Source of the DNA: Trebouxia sp. TZW2008
Lineage: Eukaryota > Chlorophyta > Trebouxiophyceae > Trebouxiales > Trebouxiaceae
Length of the DNA: 64,000 nt
NCBI GenBank assembly: GCA_002118135.1
Contig: BDIU01000160.1
Location: forward strand, 248,001 to 312,000
Reading direction: 5' to 3'
Position numbers and translations under genes: made by a program. Of the stretch, positions 1 through 12,800 are shown piece after piece; positions within the stretch are counted from its first letter, which is position 1; every line of letters begins with the position of its first letter. The notes below the pieces were generated by a model, which had not been told where the DNA came from, did no database searches, and was given only the letters and a program-made list of their open reading frames with translations.

Positions 1-1
1 C

Positions 2-377
2 CTGCAAGAGCACGACTTAGGTCATTGTGCTCCATCAACAGTCCGTAGGCTCTTGAATGCCAAGGGTCCAGAGCAAACGGCCGCCCGACCGGCAACCTCG
101 AAGGTCCCGGAAAGCGCTGTTCTGGCGCAGCTGCGAAATTTCCTCCCTCAGCTGCAATCAGCGAATGAAGAGTTGGCGCAACGGGATGACTGTACATCCG
201 CTGTGACAATCGAGGATGCGCAAGACGACCATGCAGTAGAAGAGCAGGAAGAGGAGCTTGCAGCTGCACAGCACGTACAGATGGACATCGCGTGCGGTGT
301 GGTGGATTTGAAGGACCAAGCTGCTTTGAGGGCTGCACAAAATATGCTGCATGGGGCTCAACAAGTTGAGCAGAGTG

Positions 378-418
<41 letters not shown>

Positions 419-643
419 GACAGAGATTCTGACACTGCCGGTGACACTCCTACTGACAGTGACACTGACGATGCCATTTGCAACAAGATCCCCAGTGACA
501 TGTCAGGCTCTGGCAAGACAACGCCACAGAGACACCGCAAAAGGACATGCGATGACAGGGACAAAATTGTGTTTGGGTGTACTGATGATACTGTGCAACC
601 ACAGATCAAGCGACAACACAAGAAGATCATTGAAATGTCATGA
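2..643 (+). CDS. NOPCHAP1-like (C12orf45-type) snoRNP assembly chaperone, 5'-partial
   Basis: The frame is open from the left window edge to TGA at 641-643, so the N-terminus lies outside. What is seen: a segment reading LRNFLPQLQSANEELAQ, then VQMDIACGVVDLKD, a run of about 13 Ser, an Asp/Ser-rich acidic stretch and a Lys/Arg-rich tail. From family knowledge, this order (FLPQ-x-ANE-L helix, V-Q-M-D core, acidic Ser tract, basic end) is that of the small NOPCHAP1/DUF4598 proteins, which help load NOP58 for box C/D snoRNP assembly in the nucleus. The length (about 210 visible residues) fits. The poly-Ser run is a pure AGC repeat and probably varies in length. An AG at 40-41 could be a splice acceptor, so this may be a last exon. 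Function is inferred from short motifs; overall identity is low. Confidence 0.7.
379..417 (+). repeat. (AGC)n microsatellite encoding poly-Ser
   Basis: About 13 perfect AGC triplets lie inside the NOPCHAP1-like coding exon. The same strand also reads as poly-Ala and the opposite as poly-Leu, which explains several overlapping spurious ORFs. Confidence 0.95.
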
Positions 644-1213
644 GGAGTGAGTGTAAGCACGTCAGTATGCCTGCAGCGTCACTGCATCATGCCCAGAGCT
701 TCTGCACGCCTGGATGTTTCTGGCTTTTGTGTCACTCCTTCCAGGCAGCATCAAGCTCGTCAATCTTGTTCATATATCAAGTCAATTGGCATAAGACCAA
801 AATTTGATGATCAACTGCAGTGCAAAGTAGGGGTTTTGCTGAGACTCGTAAGCAAGCAGAGCTGTGTAATATAGAACTTGCACGAGGGCTGCTGCTACTG
901 CAGCACAGCTGGGTTTTCGTGCATGCACTAGCCACTTCGAAAATTAGTAAAATTGTGCATGCCAAGGAACCAGCAGCAAGCCAGCAGGATGACAGCCTTC
1001 CGTAGTGTTTCATGGCTCATGAAAGCAATGAGATCACACCTTTCCGCGTAGAATTTAAATTCGAGTCATGCAACAACTTCCGTCTTGTCCGATTGAACAA
1101 ACGCTCGCCTGACGTCGCGTCTGACGATCGTTCGCGATCGTTCAAGCCTGATCACGTGAAGCGTCACAAGATGTCCGCGAGTTGGACTTGCTGATCAATT
1201 TATCCGTCCAAAG
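644..1213. other. intergenic region
   Basis: There is no convincing coding sequence between the NOPCHAP1-like stop and the sulfotransferase start. A TGTAA at 653-657 and another near 864 could serve as chlorophyte-type polyadenylation signals for the upstream gene. The last 150 bp becomes CpG-rich (several CGATCG and GCGTC words), consistent with the sulfotransferase promoter and 5' UTR. Confidence 0.5.
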
Positions 1214-4200
1214 ATGTCTCTTAAGACTCAGAACTGTTCATGGCGATCTCAGCTTTACACGCTGGCGCTCCTGTGCTTTCTCATACGCATGGGCGCGCAC
1301 GGCCAGCTGCGGCAGCAGGTACACAGCTACACGTTTCACCAGCAGAACGCGATGACAAAGACATGCTGGTTGAGTTGAGACAGTCGTTCTATGTCTGATT
1401 GTCAGCTTGTGAGTCTAGAGACGTGCCATGCTGACCAATCAGGTCTTGTGCAGGCCCCAAGCTTGCAGCAGCAGGAGCAGTCAGCTACAGACCTGCGAGC
1501 TCAAATCAAGCATGACCTTACCAACCCGAACTTGCATCTGCAGCTTGCTACAGTGTTGCACGGGCTTGATCAGCAACATCCAAACGGTGGCAGGCGTATT
1601 CCTGAGGCAGAAAAGGCATACAGGTTGGCACTTGTGTAGATCTGTGAGCAAGATGACGGTGCCACATGGCCCTGCAAACCTACACTGTACAAAGATGACA
1701 GTGCTGCATGCCTCTGCACAAGTACAAAGAGGAGTGCTATATGTCCTCGCAACGAGGCACTACATAGAAGCGTGTTACACTTGTAATGCAAGTACTGACA
1801 GTGATGCATGCTGGATGTTTGGAATGCCTGCACAGGGAAGCAATCCGGCTTACCTCGCCACAGGCTGGTGTGGGATTGTACACAAACCTGGGTGCCTTAC
1901 TGATGGGTTCAGGCCGCATTGCAGATTGTCTCACAGCCCTGCAGACGGGCATTGATCTCGCACATGAATACCAGCAGACTGATTCAGCCCTGGTACGCTG
2001 TTGCTCAGCATCTGCTTGCTGCCTATTGCAGCTCTCAATCGGTGCTCACCCTGCTGCAACTTCTGTCAAGTGCCTTCAAGTCTACCATCTTCAGATTGCA
2101 GCCTGTTTCAACTCTCGGCCCGTGTGACTTCCTGCTCCAACTCCTGTCATGTACCTGCAAGTTCGCTAGCATCAGATTGCTGTCCGTTGAAGCTTGCAAC
2201 CTTTTGGCAGTTTCCTGCTGCAACTTCTGTCAAGTGCCTGCACGTTGTCAGCATCAAACTGCTGCCGCTGTAAGCTGTCCTAGTTTTCCTGAAACATTTT
2301 GCTGCAGATGCTGCTCAAGGCCTGCTACTGTTGTGTATGCCCACAGCTGTTGCAGTCATGTGCAGCTTGCATGCACCAGCTTGTGTGACGATACTGTTTT
2401 GGTGCTTGAGTGCATGTAGAGCTGTTTGATGGGATGCAGTATTCTGGAGCACTATTCAATCTTGGCAAAGCTTTTGGGATGCAAGGGAAACCAGAGCAAG
2501 CGGCAGAAGCATATGCACAGGCCATACAGGTACTGCAGTCTCAGCTCATCTGTCTGCATCACAAGAAAATGAACACTTTGGTATGCGACATACTTCCACA
2601 AAGCATGGCAAGCGCTATTCACGGCGTTCAAGGTTGCAGTGCAACAAGACCAAGACCATCCGTGAAAGGAAATCTCAGCCTAAATCAGTTGCATTGCTTG
2701 ACAACAACATGAGTGCTTGTCTGCACAAGGCAACATGATATCATTGTCCTCAATGTCCGATACAACTGATAGATTTGCTTGCTACTTTGGTTTTTATCAT
2801 CAGGCAGTCATGGCAACAGCTGCAAGGCTGCTGAAGGAATACACATATTGCAGGCATCACGCAGCATGCATGGCAGCACCTACACCAAGTCACTTGCCTC
2901 CCTCAAGACCTTCACTCCTGAACAGATGGCAGAAATGCAGGAAGCGGCATCATACCTTGCCAACAGTCAAGGTCCGCCCTTTGCGTTCCTTACTGCCATT
3001 GATGGTGCTGATCACATGTACGTTGCATGTCATGCCATTTCTGGCCTCCCTCAAGACCTTCACTCCTGATTAGATGGCAGCAATGCAGGATCACACCTTG
3101 CCAACAGTCCAGGTCTGCCCGTTGCCTTTGTCGCTGTCTCTGTCATTGCTGATGCTGATCACATGTACATTGCATTCTCATGTCATGTCATGTCATGCTG
3201 GCCGTCTGCAAGACCTTCACCCCAGCATAGATGGCGAAAAAGCAGGAAGCAGCTTTATATGTTGCCAAGAGTCAAGGTCTGCCCTTCTGCCTCTGTCACT
3301 GCCATTGCTGATGCTGATCACACGTACATCGCATTGTCATGTCATGTAATGTCATGTCATGTCTGGGTTTGATCAAGATCTTCACCTAAGAATAGATGGT
3401 AGAAATATAGGAAGCAGCATCATATCTTGCCAACAGTCAAGGTCTGCCCTTTTGCTTTGTCACTGCCCTTGCTGGTGCTGGCCATACATCCCCTTGTTCT
3501 TTCAACAAACCATGCAGGCCTGACTCTGTGTGCTCCTGAGAATGCACCACTGCCATCGCTTTCTGTCCTGACCCAGAATGACATCTGCACAAACAACCGT
3601 TGTTGTTGATTGACTCCTTTGCGCTTCATCATATCAGACCTGACATGATGACCTGGCTCTTTAGCTGTGCAACTTACAGCACTGACTCGCCGACAAGTGT
3701 GCCATCTGTGCTGCATGACGCGCAGAAGGGCTTCTGCACAGCAGCCTTGTACAGTATAGTGTGAGCTTGTTGACATAACAGGTGACTTGTGCTGAATGAA
3801 GTGCAGAAGGCCTGTTGCATAGCGAGCCTGAGAAGAAGAAGAGAAAGCGACGGTCTAGGCCTGCTGCAGTGGGCGGGGAGGCACATCAGAAGTGGGCTTT
3901 CCTGACAGAGCTGGATGCTGCTGATCAGTCCTGGCTGCACTTTGCCCTGTTCTCTGCTTACCAAGCTCAGAGGTGTGAAAGCATTCTGTACTGCCCTGGC
4001 CGATGCTTATCAAGCTCAAGAGATGTGACACTGCTCTGTATTGCACTATGGTCTGCTCATCAAGCTCAAGAGGCGACTTCAGAGGCGGACATTTTGGCAG
4101 AGCTGGATGCTGCTGATCAGTCATGGCTGCACTTTGCCCTGTTCTCTGCTTACCAAGCCCAGAGGTGCGACAGCATTCTGCATCGCTTTGCTTGCACTGA

Positions 4201-7200
4201 GTCCGTCCTGTTGTCTGTTTACCAAGCTCACAGAGCCAAAATAATCTGTACTGCCCGGTCCTCTACTGAATAAGGTCAAGAGATATGACAGCACTTTGTA
4301 TTGCCCTGTTCTGAGCTGGTTGCTGCTGGTTGGTCGTGGCTACACTTCGCCCTGTTCTCTGCTTGCCAATCTCAGAGGTGTAAAAGCACTCTGTGTTGCC
4401 CTGTCCTCTGCTTATCACGCTGAAGCAGCAAATTGCCATACGTAGCATTCAGTACGCACACATAATGCACAATGCGCTGCTTCTTGAGAGCATGCGCTGT
4501 CGAGATGCAGAGTGAACGGCCTAAACTTGCAGCAGTCACTGCTGTTTTGACAACAGGCCAGCCTTTACTTGCATCAGCAGTGACAGTCTATGCCACCTGG
4601 GTGCACACCCAGTTGCTGCAAGATATTTGGACGCCCCACCAGCTGGAGTCCCTAGTCCGTTGCTGCCATGTGCATTGCGAAGATCTGCGCAAACCCTGTT
4701 GTGTGCGGCCGCAGCTGCCTGTTATGTCAAATTAGGGTGGCTCAACATGTTTCAGCTGAGCATAATGAGTTTCAGTCAAGTTGATGGGGCATGATGTATT
4801 TCAGGCAATTTGACAAGGCGTGGAAGCATCTGGCAGAGGCCAACAGGCTGCAGCACAGCACAGTCAGCTACAGCAAAGACAACGACAATGTGCTGTTTCA
4901 GGTAAGTTGCTTTGCATATCATCACTGCATGCAGTGCAATACATGCTGGGAAGACTGCATGATCACTTTTGCAGCCAGCGCCATGCTGTCACTGTTTGCG
5001 AGCTACACCAGGTGCATTGTTGTATTGGTTGTTCTGCAGAACGTGCTGCAAAAGGTCATGACATCCTTCTATGGTGTACAGAGCATGCACCAAATGCTTA
5101 CAAGTTTTGCATGAATGACTATGAACATGGCTTGCCTTCAGCTTGACTCGTGCATATTGTCAGAGAGCCTGCTGTATGGCCTACAGAAATAGGCTGAGGC
5201 ATACCTGTCACGCAGGGCACAGGTATCAACCAATCAATCAACCAATCAATCAATCAACTGTCAAAGATGGCACACCGGGCTCCTTCTGCTCGCAGAGGCT
5301 CCTGTTTTGCCCAGCAGCATAAACATCCATTGTGATGTCATTTTGTCAGGAGGGATTGTGCTGTGTTAAGCATGTACCACCGCCAATCGCAGCACTGGTG
5401 ATTTGCAGATCATGCATAACACATTTCCACGAGCTGCTGTACCTCAATCCAGTGACCTATATGACTTGCTGCTGGGTGGGGTAGCCTGCTCAGGTCTCAA
5501 GACCCAGCTAGAGCATTCAAAGGCAGTCAATTGTCTGCACTCAATTTGTGCAGACAGCAGCATTGGTGATTTGCAGATCATGCAGCAAATTTTCCCAAGA
5601 GCTGCTGAGGCTCACTGCAAAGGCCCTCATGACTTGCTGCTGAGTGGAACTGAAGGCATGCATATTGTGACGGATGGCACCGCTGATGTGCATATAGTTC
5701 TGCAAGACTGGTGATCTGCAGATCATGCATGATCTCAGTTAGTTTGCAGATTTTGCAGCAAAATAGTCCAGGTGGTATGCAGATCATGCAGCAAATATTC
5801 CCAAGAGCTGCTGAGGCTCAGTCCAGTGACCCCTATGACTTGCTGCTGGGTGGGGCAGCGGGCTACCCCAGCCCTAGCCCCATCTTTGTGGTTGGGGTAC
5901 CGCGCTCAGGCAGCACGCTGGTAGAACACATCCTGTCCAGTCACCCAGAAGCACATGGTGCAGGTAAATGTCCTGAACCATTGATAGTCTAGGCTGCTTG
6001 TAGTTTCTATTTTTCAGGTAGTCTACTTATCAGCTCGACATGTCAGTGACCATGCCTGCTTTCAGCGCTCGCGGTTGGCAGTCAGCAGTTTAGCAGCTCA
6101 TATACAGCTTCAGCTACAGACCAGACCAAATACGTATCACGTTGTAATGAATGTCGACATTTGCACAACCCTGGTGTCAGCGTTATGTTGCAGACATTGC
6201 TACATTAGGAGTCCTATGAGTCGAAACCATAGATAGTCTATATGATTGTTGCTCAATTAGCGGTTGAGAGATTTTGTGTTATGATGCAGGGGAGGACACA
6301 GCCTTTGCGCCACTCATCCCTGATCTGCTGCAGCTCCTGGAGGGCCAAGGCCAAGTCCAGGTCAGTCTCCTTCTGTACACCAGTGTTATCATGTGGATAT
6401 GGTGCTCACATTGGTGTCACATTGGTGCTCACATTGGTGCTCACATCTTTGTCACACTGATGTTACATTGGTGTCACACTGGTGTCACACTGGTGTCACA
6501 TTGGAGTCACCTTATTGCTCACATCTTTGTCACACTGATGTTACATTGGTGTCACACTGGTGTCACGTTGAAGTCACATTGGTGCTTCAACTGCATTCAG
6601 CAGGAGTTGCAAAGCATGCTGGAGGCATGTGCAACCAGCATCTGAGGTCAAGGCAGCAAATCATCTCAGAGACGCTTTCACTAACGCATGGTCAGCGAAC
6701 TGCATGAGTCAGCATCTTGCTTGCTGAACACAATTGATCAAAAGCTGGATGCATGGCCTGTATGCCTTGCTCGCCATGCAAGCATGCCTACCCTCCTGTG
6801 TCACTGAGCAACTTGCCGCCAGACACAATTACACCTTTTGATGCAGCGCGCAACTGACTGCAGCTGCACATGCAGGGCATTCAAGACCTTGGCAGGCGCT
6901 ATGTTAATGAAATGCAGCTCAGACTGCCTTCTGCACGGCCGAAAGCTACACATGTAGTGGACAAGATGCTACGCAATGTGTGCAATTCCGCCCTTAGGCA
7001 AATCCACAGCTTTGGACGTTGCATCCAGCAATTCGCAGTTTCAAATGCAGGGTATTCAAGACCTTGGCAGGCGATATGTCAATATAATGCAGCTCAGACT
7101 GCCATCTTCGAGACCAGCTGCTACACATGTAGTAGACAAGATGCTACGCAATGTGTGGAACGTGGGCTACATTGCCATGATGCTGCCCAATGCTTGCATC

Positions 7201-8861
7201 ATCCAAGTGGTGAGGCATCCGCTGGATACCGCCTTGTCCTGCTATGCTCAGCCCTTTGAGGGACGTGGTACACCATGGGCTTGGGACTTGCAAGGTATGA
7301 TTCAAGATTTGCATCTTGCCCTTGAGGAATGTGACACTATATCCTGACATCCTTGGTCTTGTCAGATGTGCGTCACACTCATGCTCTCCTGGGCATGAGA
7401 CTTGCTAGGTATGGTCAGGCCTTGATGCCTTGAAGCCTCAGGTCACACTGTATGTCCTGCTAGGCCCAGTCCTTTGAGGATTGCGGTACATCTCGGTCGT
7501 GTGACTTGCAAGGCATGCTACTGTGCACCCTTGCACTAGCCTGTTCGTCTGCAAGCTCGGTCACTGCCGCCCTGTGCTGCAGACATTGCAAATGACACAT
7601 TGTTGGTGGACAAGATCACTTGACCTCTGTGCTGCGCAATGTTAGACAATACCCTGCACTCTCTATGCTGAGAATGTTGCAAATGAACCACTGGTTGTCA
7701 TCCAGATCAGCCAAGACTGGGCCATTCTGACTCTGAGCTGCAGACATTGCAGATGGAATCCTGATTTCTTTTTCATTACAGTCTAATTCTGGTGTGCTAG
7801 ACAAACTCAGCAAGTCTAGCTAGCTGCGTACTGGAGCAGCCAACCGTCTCCATCTTAAACCATTTGCATTGAGCATGAAGGGAGGCGCAGTCCTTACACA
7901 CGGTCGTCTGTCAAGTGTCCCTAGATTTCCCCCTAGCCTTTGATGGTTGCAAAGATAAGCCAACAACAGGCTAAAGCCTCTCTGTGCTGCAGACATTGCA
8001 AATGAGATACTGATGGTCGACAAGATCAGCCAACACTGGGCAAAAGTTTTCCCAGGCAAGGTGCTGCAGGTGCCCTATGAAGGCATTGTGGCAAACCTGG
8101 AGGGCACTGCCAGGGGCATGTTGAAGCATTGTGGCCTGCCCTGGGACGAGTCAGTGCTGCAGTTTCATCAGAACCAACGCACTGTGCAGACAGCCAGCTT
8201 GGCACAGGTCAGGCTTTGTTGTAGCTGCTTCAGCCCTGTGTGTTCACTGGGTGCTTGCACCATTGCAACAACTTTGTTAGTCAGCTGCACCGTTGTGTCG
8301 CTTTTGCTGGTCAAATTTGCCTGCGCAACATATTGACTGTGCCCCTCAGAACATGTTTGCTGGACGACTGCACGATCACAGTGTGTTTGCTGGTCACATG
8401 CGGCCTCACAATGCATTTGCTGGCCAAGACCACCATCACAACCTGTCTGCACCAGCACAAGATGTATGTTGATCAGCGTTTTGCCCTTTATGCAATACTC
8501 ACTTTCACGAGCAGCTGCTGATCAGCTGATCCAGCACACATTGGCCTCAAACGGTTGAACAGTTCGAGCACACTACAAGGCCAGGTCAATGCATGTCCAC
8601 CTTGCCACAGATCAGGTGCACGCCTACTGAACACACTCTTCTTGTGGTGTTCCTTGTGAAACAGATGGCTGGCTAGAGCAGGCATTGGCTGCTTTGCAGG
8701 TTCGACAGCGGCTGTACAAGACATCTGTTGGCAAATGGAAGCAGTATGCCAGCCAGATGCAGCCAGCTGCAGACATGCTGCAGTCCCTCATTTCACAATA
8801 CGAGAAACAATATGCAGTATATCTGAAACTTGACACAGAGTCTGCAAGAAATGAGCTGTGA
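1214..8861 (+). CDS. Secreted TPR-containing sulfotransferase (12 exons, 569 aa)
   Basis: Exons: 1214-1318, 1454-1623, 1836-1992, 2422-2529, 2854-2971, 4083-4164, 4805-4901, 5783-5963, 6290-6360, 7051-7294, 7993-8207, 8700-8861. All phases match and the total is 1710 nt. Residues 1-30 look like a signal peptide ([17 protein letters not shown]). TPR helices follow (e.g. [33 protein letters not shown]). The sulfotransferase domain carries the 5'-phosphosulfate loop [15 protein letters not shown] near residue 316 and the 3'-phosphate motif [15 protein letters not shown] near 418. The end [11 protein letters not shown] is typical of bacterial TPR-sulfotransferases. The family transfers sulfate from PAPS; with a signal peptide the likely site is the Golgi or secretory lumen, and the acceptor (glycan or protein) cannot be told. 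At least five introns contain decayed copies of neighbouring exon edges. The acceptors of exons 4 and 8 are the least certain. Confidence 0.86.
2902..3490 (+). repeat. Decayed tandem copies of sulfotransferase exon 5 end
   Basis: The segment starting CTCAAGACCTTCACTCCTGA at 2902 (real exon 5 end plus donor side) recurs at 3050, about 3207 and about 3372, spaced 148-165 bp. Later copies carry in-frame stops (e.g. the GAACAG of the exon becomes GATTAG) and sequence drift. The copies share the downstream 'GCTGATCACATGTACATTGC' block, so exon edge and intron were duplicated together. Confidence 0.9.
3895..4420 (+). repeat. Tandem copies around sulfotransferase exon 6
   Basis: The block encoding [20 protein letters not shown] occurs near 3905 and, as the used exon, near 4099. 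A degraded copy with stops and substitutions lies near 4308. Shorter versions of the 3' half lie between (about 3985-4060, 4190-4240). Spacing is about 195-210 bp. The copy at 4083-4164 alone has splice phases matching its neighbours. Confidence 0.85.
5230..5262 (+). repeat. (CAAT)n-type microsatellite
   Basis: Short CAATCAATCAAC-like run inside sulfotransferase intron 7. A similar run is present near 53815-53832 in the WDR12 gene. Confidence 0.8.
5400..5863 (+). repeat. Three tandem copies of the acceptor side of sulfotransferase exon 8
   Basis: TTGCAGATCATGCA plus about 80 bp of coding-like sequence ending in GACTTGCTGCTGGGTGG occurs at about 5404, 5572 and 5778 (spacing about 168 and 206); a fragment is also present near 5714. 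Only the last copy continues into the PAPS-binding loop, so the first two are upstream echoes with functional-looking acceptors. Confidence 0.9.
6403..6590 (+). repeat. Short-unit minisatellite (CACATTGGTG type)
   Basis: Imperfect 10-12 bp units CACATTGGTGCT, CACACTGGTGT and CACATCTTTGT are repeated in the intron after exon 9 of the sulfotransferase. They include a longer 73-75 bp higher repeat (the 'CTCACATCTTTGTCACACTG' block occurs twice). Confidence 0.85.
6872..7155 (+). repeat. Echo of the acceptor side of sulfotransferase exon 10
   Basis: GCAGGGCATTCAAGACCTTGG and about 110 bp of coding-like sequence at 6872 match the real exon start at 7047-7051, 175 bp downstream. The upstream copy diverges after 'CTACGCAATGTGTG', before the 3'-PAPS motif, so it cannot replace the exon. 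Confidence 0.92.
7575..8030 (+). repeat. Echoes of the acceptor side of sulfotransferase exon 11
   Basis: GCTGCAGACATTGCAAATGA and following bases occur at about 7577, in a shorter form at about 7737, and at the used exon (7987-7993 onward). Another degraded piece (AATGTTGCAAATGAACCACT) is near 7668. Upstream copies hit stops within about 20 codons. Confidence 0.85.
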
Positions 8862-9805
8862 CTGCTAAAGTGTGTTTGCAATTGGCAAGGTTGCCGACGG
8901 TGGTGATAGCTCAGCACTCGGGTGAAGACGTTGGGTGAGAAAGAAAGGAGGAAAGTCTATGGCGTTAGGCATCAAAATGGATGTCTCTGTTTATAGAGGC
9001 AGCCCAGGATATTGAGTGCTGATGCTTCGATCTCTTGGAATCTGCATACTACCCACTGATGACTACAAGGAATATGGCAGCTAGCACTGGATGCAATGTA
9101 TCTTTTCAATGACATCCAGTGGCTGCTGTCATGTCACAAGACAGCAATGCCAGTACATGACATTTTCTAAGGTACTTGGCATTACTGCATTTGCATCAGA
9201 CAATCAGGACGCAAATGAAGTGGTCATGACAGCTTTATCTGTGTTCTGTTTGCTGCCGAATTTACAGACTGTTGAGGCTTGTCATGAACGACATGCAGCT
9301 GGCTAAGAAATGTATGCAGTTGACCACAAAGGCGCTTACAATTGGCTCTTTGTGCTCAATAATAATGGGTCCAACAGCTTTTCAACACAACTGCAATCAG
9401 ACCAATTGCAAGGGACACATGTTTATACCGTACTGGTGTGCTTCAGAAGCACTTAACATCCCTACAACATCTGCTGCTAGAAGACCATAGTGCAACCTGA
9501 CCTTCGGAAGCCGCATTGATGCACCTCAACGATGTCACTAACAGGCTGAAAACTAGCTACAAACGCCTGAAGAAAGCCTCTTGACAATGTCATGGCAAAA
9601 TCGACCTTGTATTCGTACAAACAGCTGACGCAGGGAAAACTCAGCCAGCAAAAATTTCTCACAAAGCCTCTGATGATTCTGACATGTGCAAAACTGCCCT
9701 GTGGTGCCAATGCTGCCTGCTGCATTATCCCCGCTAAAGTGCCAAAACTGACCATTCTGCCAAAACCGACCACCCTGGTTTCAACGCTTGATGGGAAGCT
9801 TGCAA
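8862..9805. other. Convergent intergenic region
   Basis: This lies between the 3' ends of the sulfotransferase and carrier genes. It holds one copy of the dispersed hairpin repeat (family B, about 8935-8995). I see no coding sequence in the rest. Confidence 0.6.
8935..8995 (+). repeat. Dispersed repeat family B (hairpin core)
   Basis: Copy with GGCGTTAGGCATC followed by TCTCTGTTTATAGAGGCAGC and CCAGGA. Related copies lie at about 34060-34130, 43980-44065, 45755-45832 and 55322-55375. In the best copy the core can fold as CCGGGA/GCCTCT - loop - AGAGGC/CCCGG. Confidence 0.7.
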
Positions 9806-12800
9806 TTATTTGACATTCTCTTGACCTGTACTTTGAGCCCAGTAATCCTGTCCCAGGCGCCACAGGACTGTGAACATCAGACCCTGCAGGCCATTGGCCA
9901 GAATCTTTGTCTTGAGGCCTCGGCCGAACAATCCAAGCAGCCCATCCTTTGCTATCACCTCCTGTACTCAGCACAGACCACGGTGAAGGGGCATGGAATA
10001 CAGCATTGTAAACAGCTGCTTCTTCTTGTATATCCAAGGATGATGCAGCAAATTGCATTAGACAGGTGTTCTCCTTTCCCGTGACATGTCCCAGCATGCT
10101 GCTTTGTAACTTGCTGTCACAAGCAGCAATGCAAAGCAAATGCATCTACCATGGATAGCTCTTTGCCTAAACTGAATGATACAAGGTTTTGATCAAGCTT
10201 AACACATCATTGATTCTTTTCAAGCTGCAGTACTCGTGACTGCATGCTATGCATGGACTCACAACATACACTTTGCTAAGGCGTACGCTTTGCAGTTGCA
10301 TCACAGGACATCACCAGACCATCCGCACTTACCCTTACTACTTCAGGGTATGTCATTGGAGTTGTGGCAGTTTGCTTGCTGGTCTTGACCACTCTGACAG
10401 AGTTGGAGCAAGTGTCTGAAATAGCTGAAGCTGAGAAGCCGATGACAGCACTACGCAGAAGGCGCCTTGGCAGATCATCATACTGGGGCAACTTCTCATT
10501 CAAAAAGTTGTACTGCAAAAGCACAAACATTGTGAGTCCCTGTGTATAGCAATTATGTGTACTGTGCCCTGACAAATTATGCACAAGGATATTTTTGTGG
10601 CCAGACGTACCGTCGCTGCGACGCACACCGCTCAAACCAGGAGTCATTTGTGATCAGCTGGGCAGCTTCTGACATATTCGCAACAGCAAAGATAGCCTAT
10701 CAAGGCTCATGCACCTGGCATGGAGACGCCCAAGATAGGCCACACACAGCTAGTGCTTGCACTAGAAGGCATAATCTACCAAAACAAGAACACGTGACTT
10801 GGACCCAGACACGCTTAGCACCTGTGCTAGAATGTAGGGTGTGACTAGTACAGGGGCATGTGACAAGTGCATACCGCAAAGCACTAGGCGTCGTGGCCCA
10901 CAGGTGCTTCAACATTGAGACTGTTGTTATCATTGAGACTGTTGTTCATGAATGCAGACGCGCAATCACTGACAAAAAGGGTTGTAATCAACACAGCAGC
11001 ATATAATGAGTGCATAATGTGATGCTTCGGGCATGACTGCCCACATGTTTCATGATTCACGTGCAAGAGCATATAATCATAGGGGTATGTATAAGTGCGC
11101 ATTATAAGAAACCAGGGATACTGCCCCAGTATAGGTTACATCACTCAGACTGCACGTGCAAGCATGTGTGATCATCATCAATCTGGGTGCATAGTCATCG
11201 TTGTACCGTGAAGAACCAGGGGTAGTGGCCAACAAAGGTGGCTGCAGAGGCTGCCAGGGCGCCGTGATACAGCACAGGAACGCCACCAGTCTTCACCTTG
11301 GCCACCAAGGCTGGGAACCCCTTCTTACCCTCCACCTACACCACAACACACAAAATGCTTTTTGTCCCTGCACGTTTGTGACACCTGTCATAGTCCATTC
11401 ACGGAGATGTTACGGGTCTTCACCTTGGACACCAGGACTGGGAAGCCCTTCTTGCCCTCCACCTGGTCCCCATCACACAGATACTTGTTACTATGTTGTC
11501 TGTTTGCTAGATGTATATCTGTTGGGAAATTGCACCGTACATGCTTGTATCTACCTAACTCATAGATGTCCTTTCTACACCAGAACAGGAATGCCGCCTG
11601 TGTCCAACTGAGACACCGGGGCTGAGAACCCCTTCTTACCCTCTACCTATACTCCAACATACATGTGGGCCCCAAACACAGAAATGTTTTCTAGATCTGC
11701 ATGTTTGTGTGAAAGCAACAGACAAATGTCTACATCATTTGGCGCCATATTGAAACCTCTGCAAGTAGAAGCAGCTTGAGATACCTGTGACAAATTTGCA
11801 AACGATGTCTGTTCAAGCATTTGCTTGCTGGTGAGTCTTTCTGGATTGTTGTGTGAGAGTATGGGGTCTTGAACTATGCTTGCAGCAACCTTAGTCAACA
11901 GCATGCATGCATGCCACACGGACGCTACAAAAAGCTGTGTTTCTGAAGGCTTCATGACTGACATCGGGGCAAGAACCAGATCTAGGCTAGAGCAGTTGTC
12001 TATGGCCTAATTCTGGCATGCACCCCAACATCAGTCACACACGCTTAAGAGACACAGCTTTCTGTAGCGCAAAACATCACCTCAAAAAGGCACTGCATGT
12101 TGTTGATCTGCGTTTATGCATGTGCATGCTGTGTCTCTGTCAATGAGAGCCAGCAGCAAAACACAATACGCTGGAGGGGGGTCGCAAGGTGAACTGCTGC
12201 TGTTGTTGGGAAGCTATCCTGCATACAAGCCTGCATATGTCTCACCACACATGCCAGAACAGAAGCACAGAAGACAAGAAGTCCACTTTGTCAGGCGACA
12301 TCACACATCACACAGGCCCAAGTTACAAGCTGCCAACTGACAAAACCACTGGCAACTCTTGCTGTGCATAACAGGAAAGCATAGGGAGCACATCAGGGTG
12401 TGCATTTGCTGGCATTTGTCCCAAAGTGCATGTTCCGCCATATATGCACACAAGGCCAGGACAGGACCTGGGCCACACACTCCGCACCTGTGCTAGAGTA
12501 TGTACACTGAACTCGAACCCCAACTGACTGTGTAACATGCACATGTCCACAGTCAACTAGTCCATCTACCCTGCTGCATGCGCAAATCTCTAAACTGGTG
12601 CTGTTTGTTCGCCAGCACCTTTGCTAGAGCGTGTACTGGACTATGACTAACATTTATAAACAGAGAGATTCTGAGCATCGCACCTGCATGATTGTCTTGG
12701 TGGCGTCCACAGGCATCAACACGATCCTGAACGTTGCGGCAGCAGCAGAAGCCACCACAGTCTTGAGACCGACATTCAGGTTGGAAGTCATTTCATAGCT

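Noticed and set aside
9477..10145. 222-residue minus-strand ORF near the carrier 3' end
   Set aside because: The real last carrier exon (9961-9806) lies inside it in another frame with clear family motifs; the long ORF has no recognisable domain.
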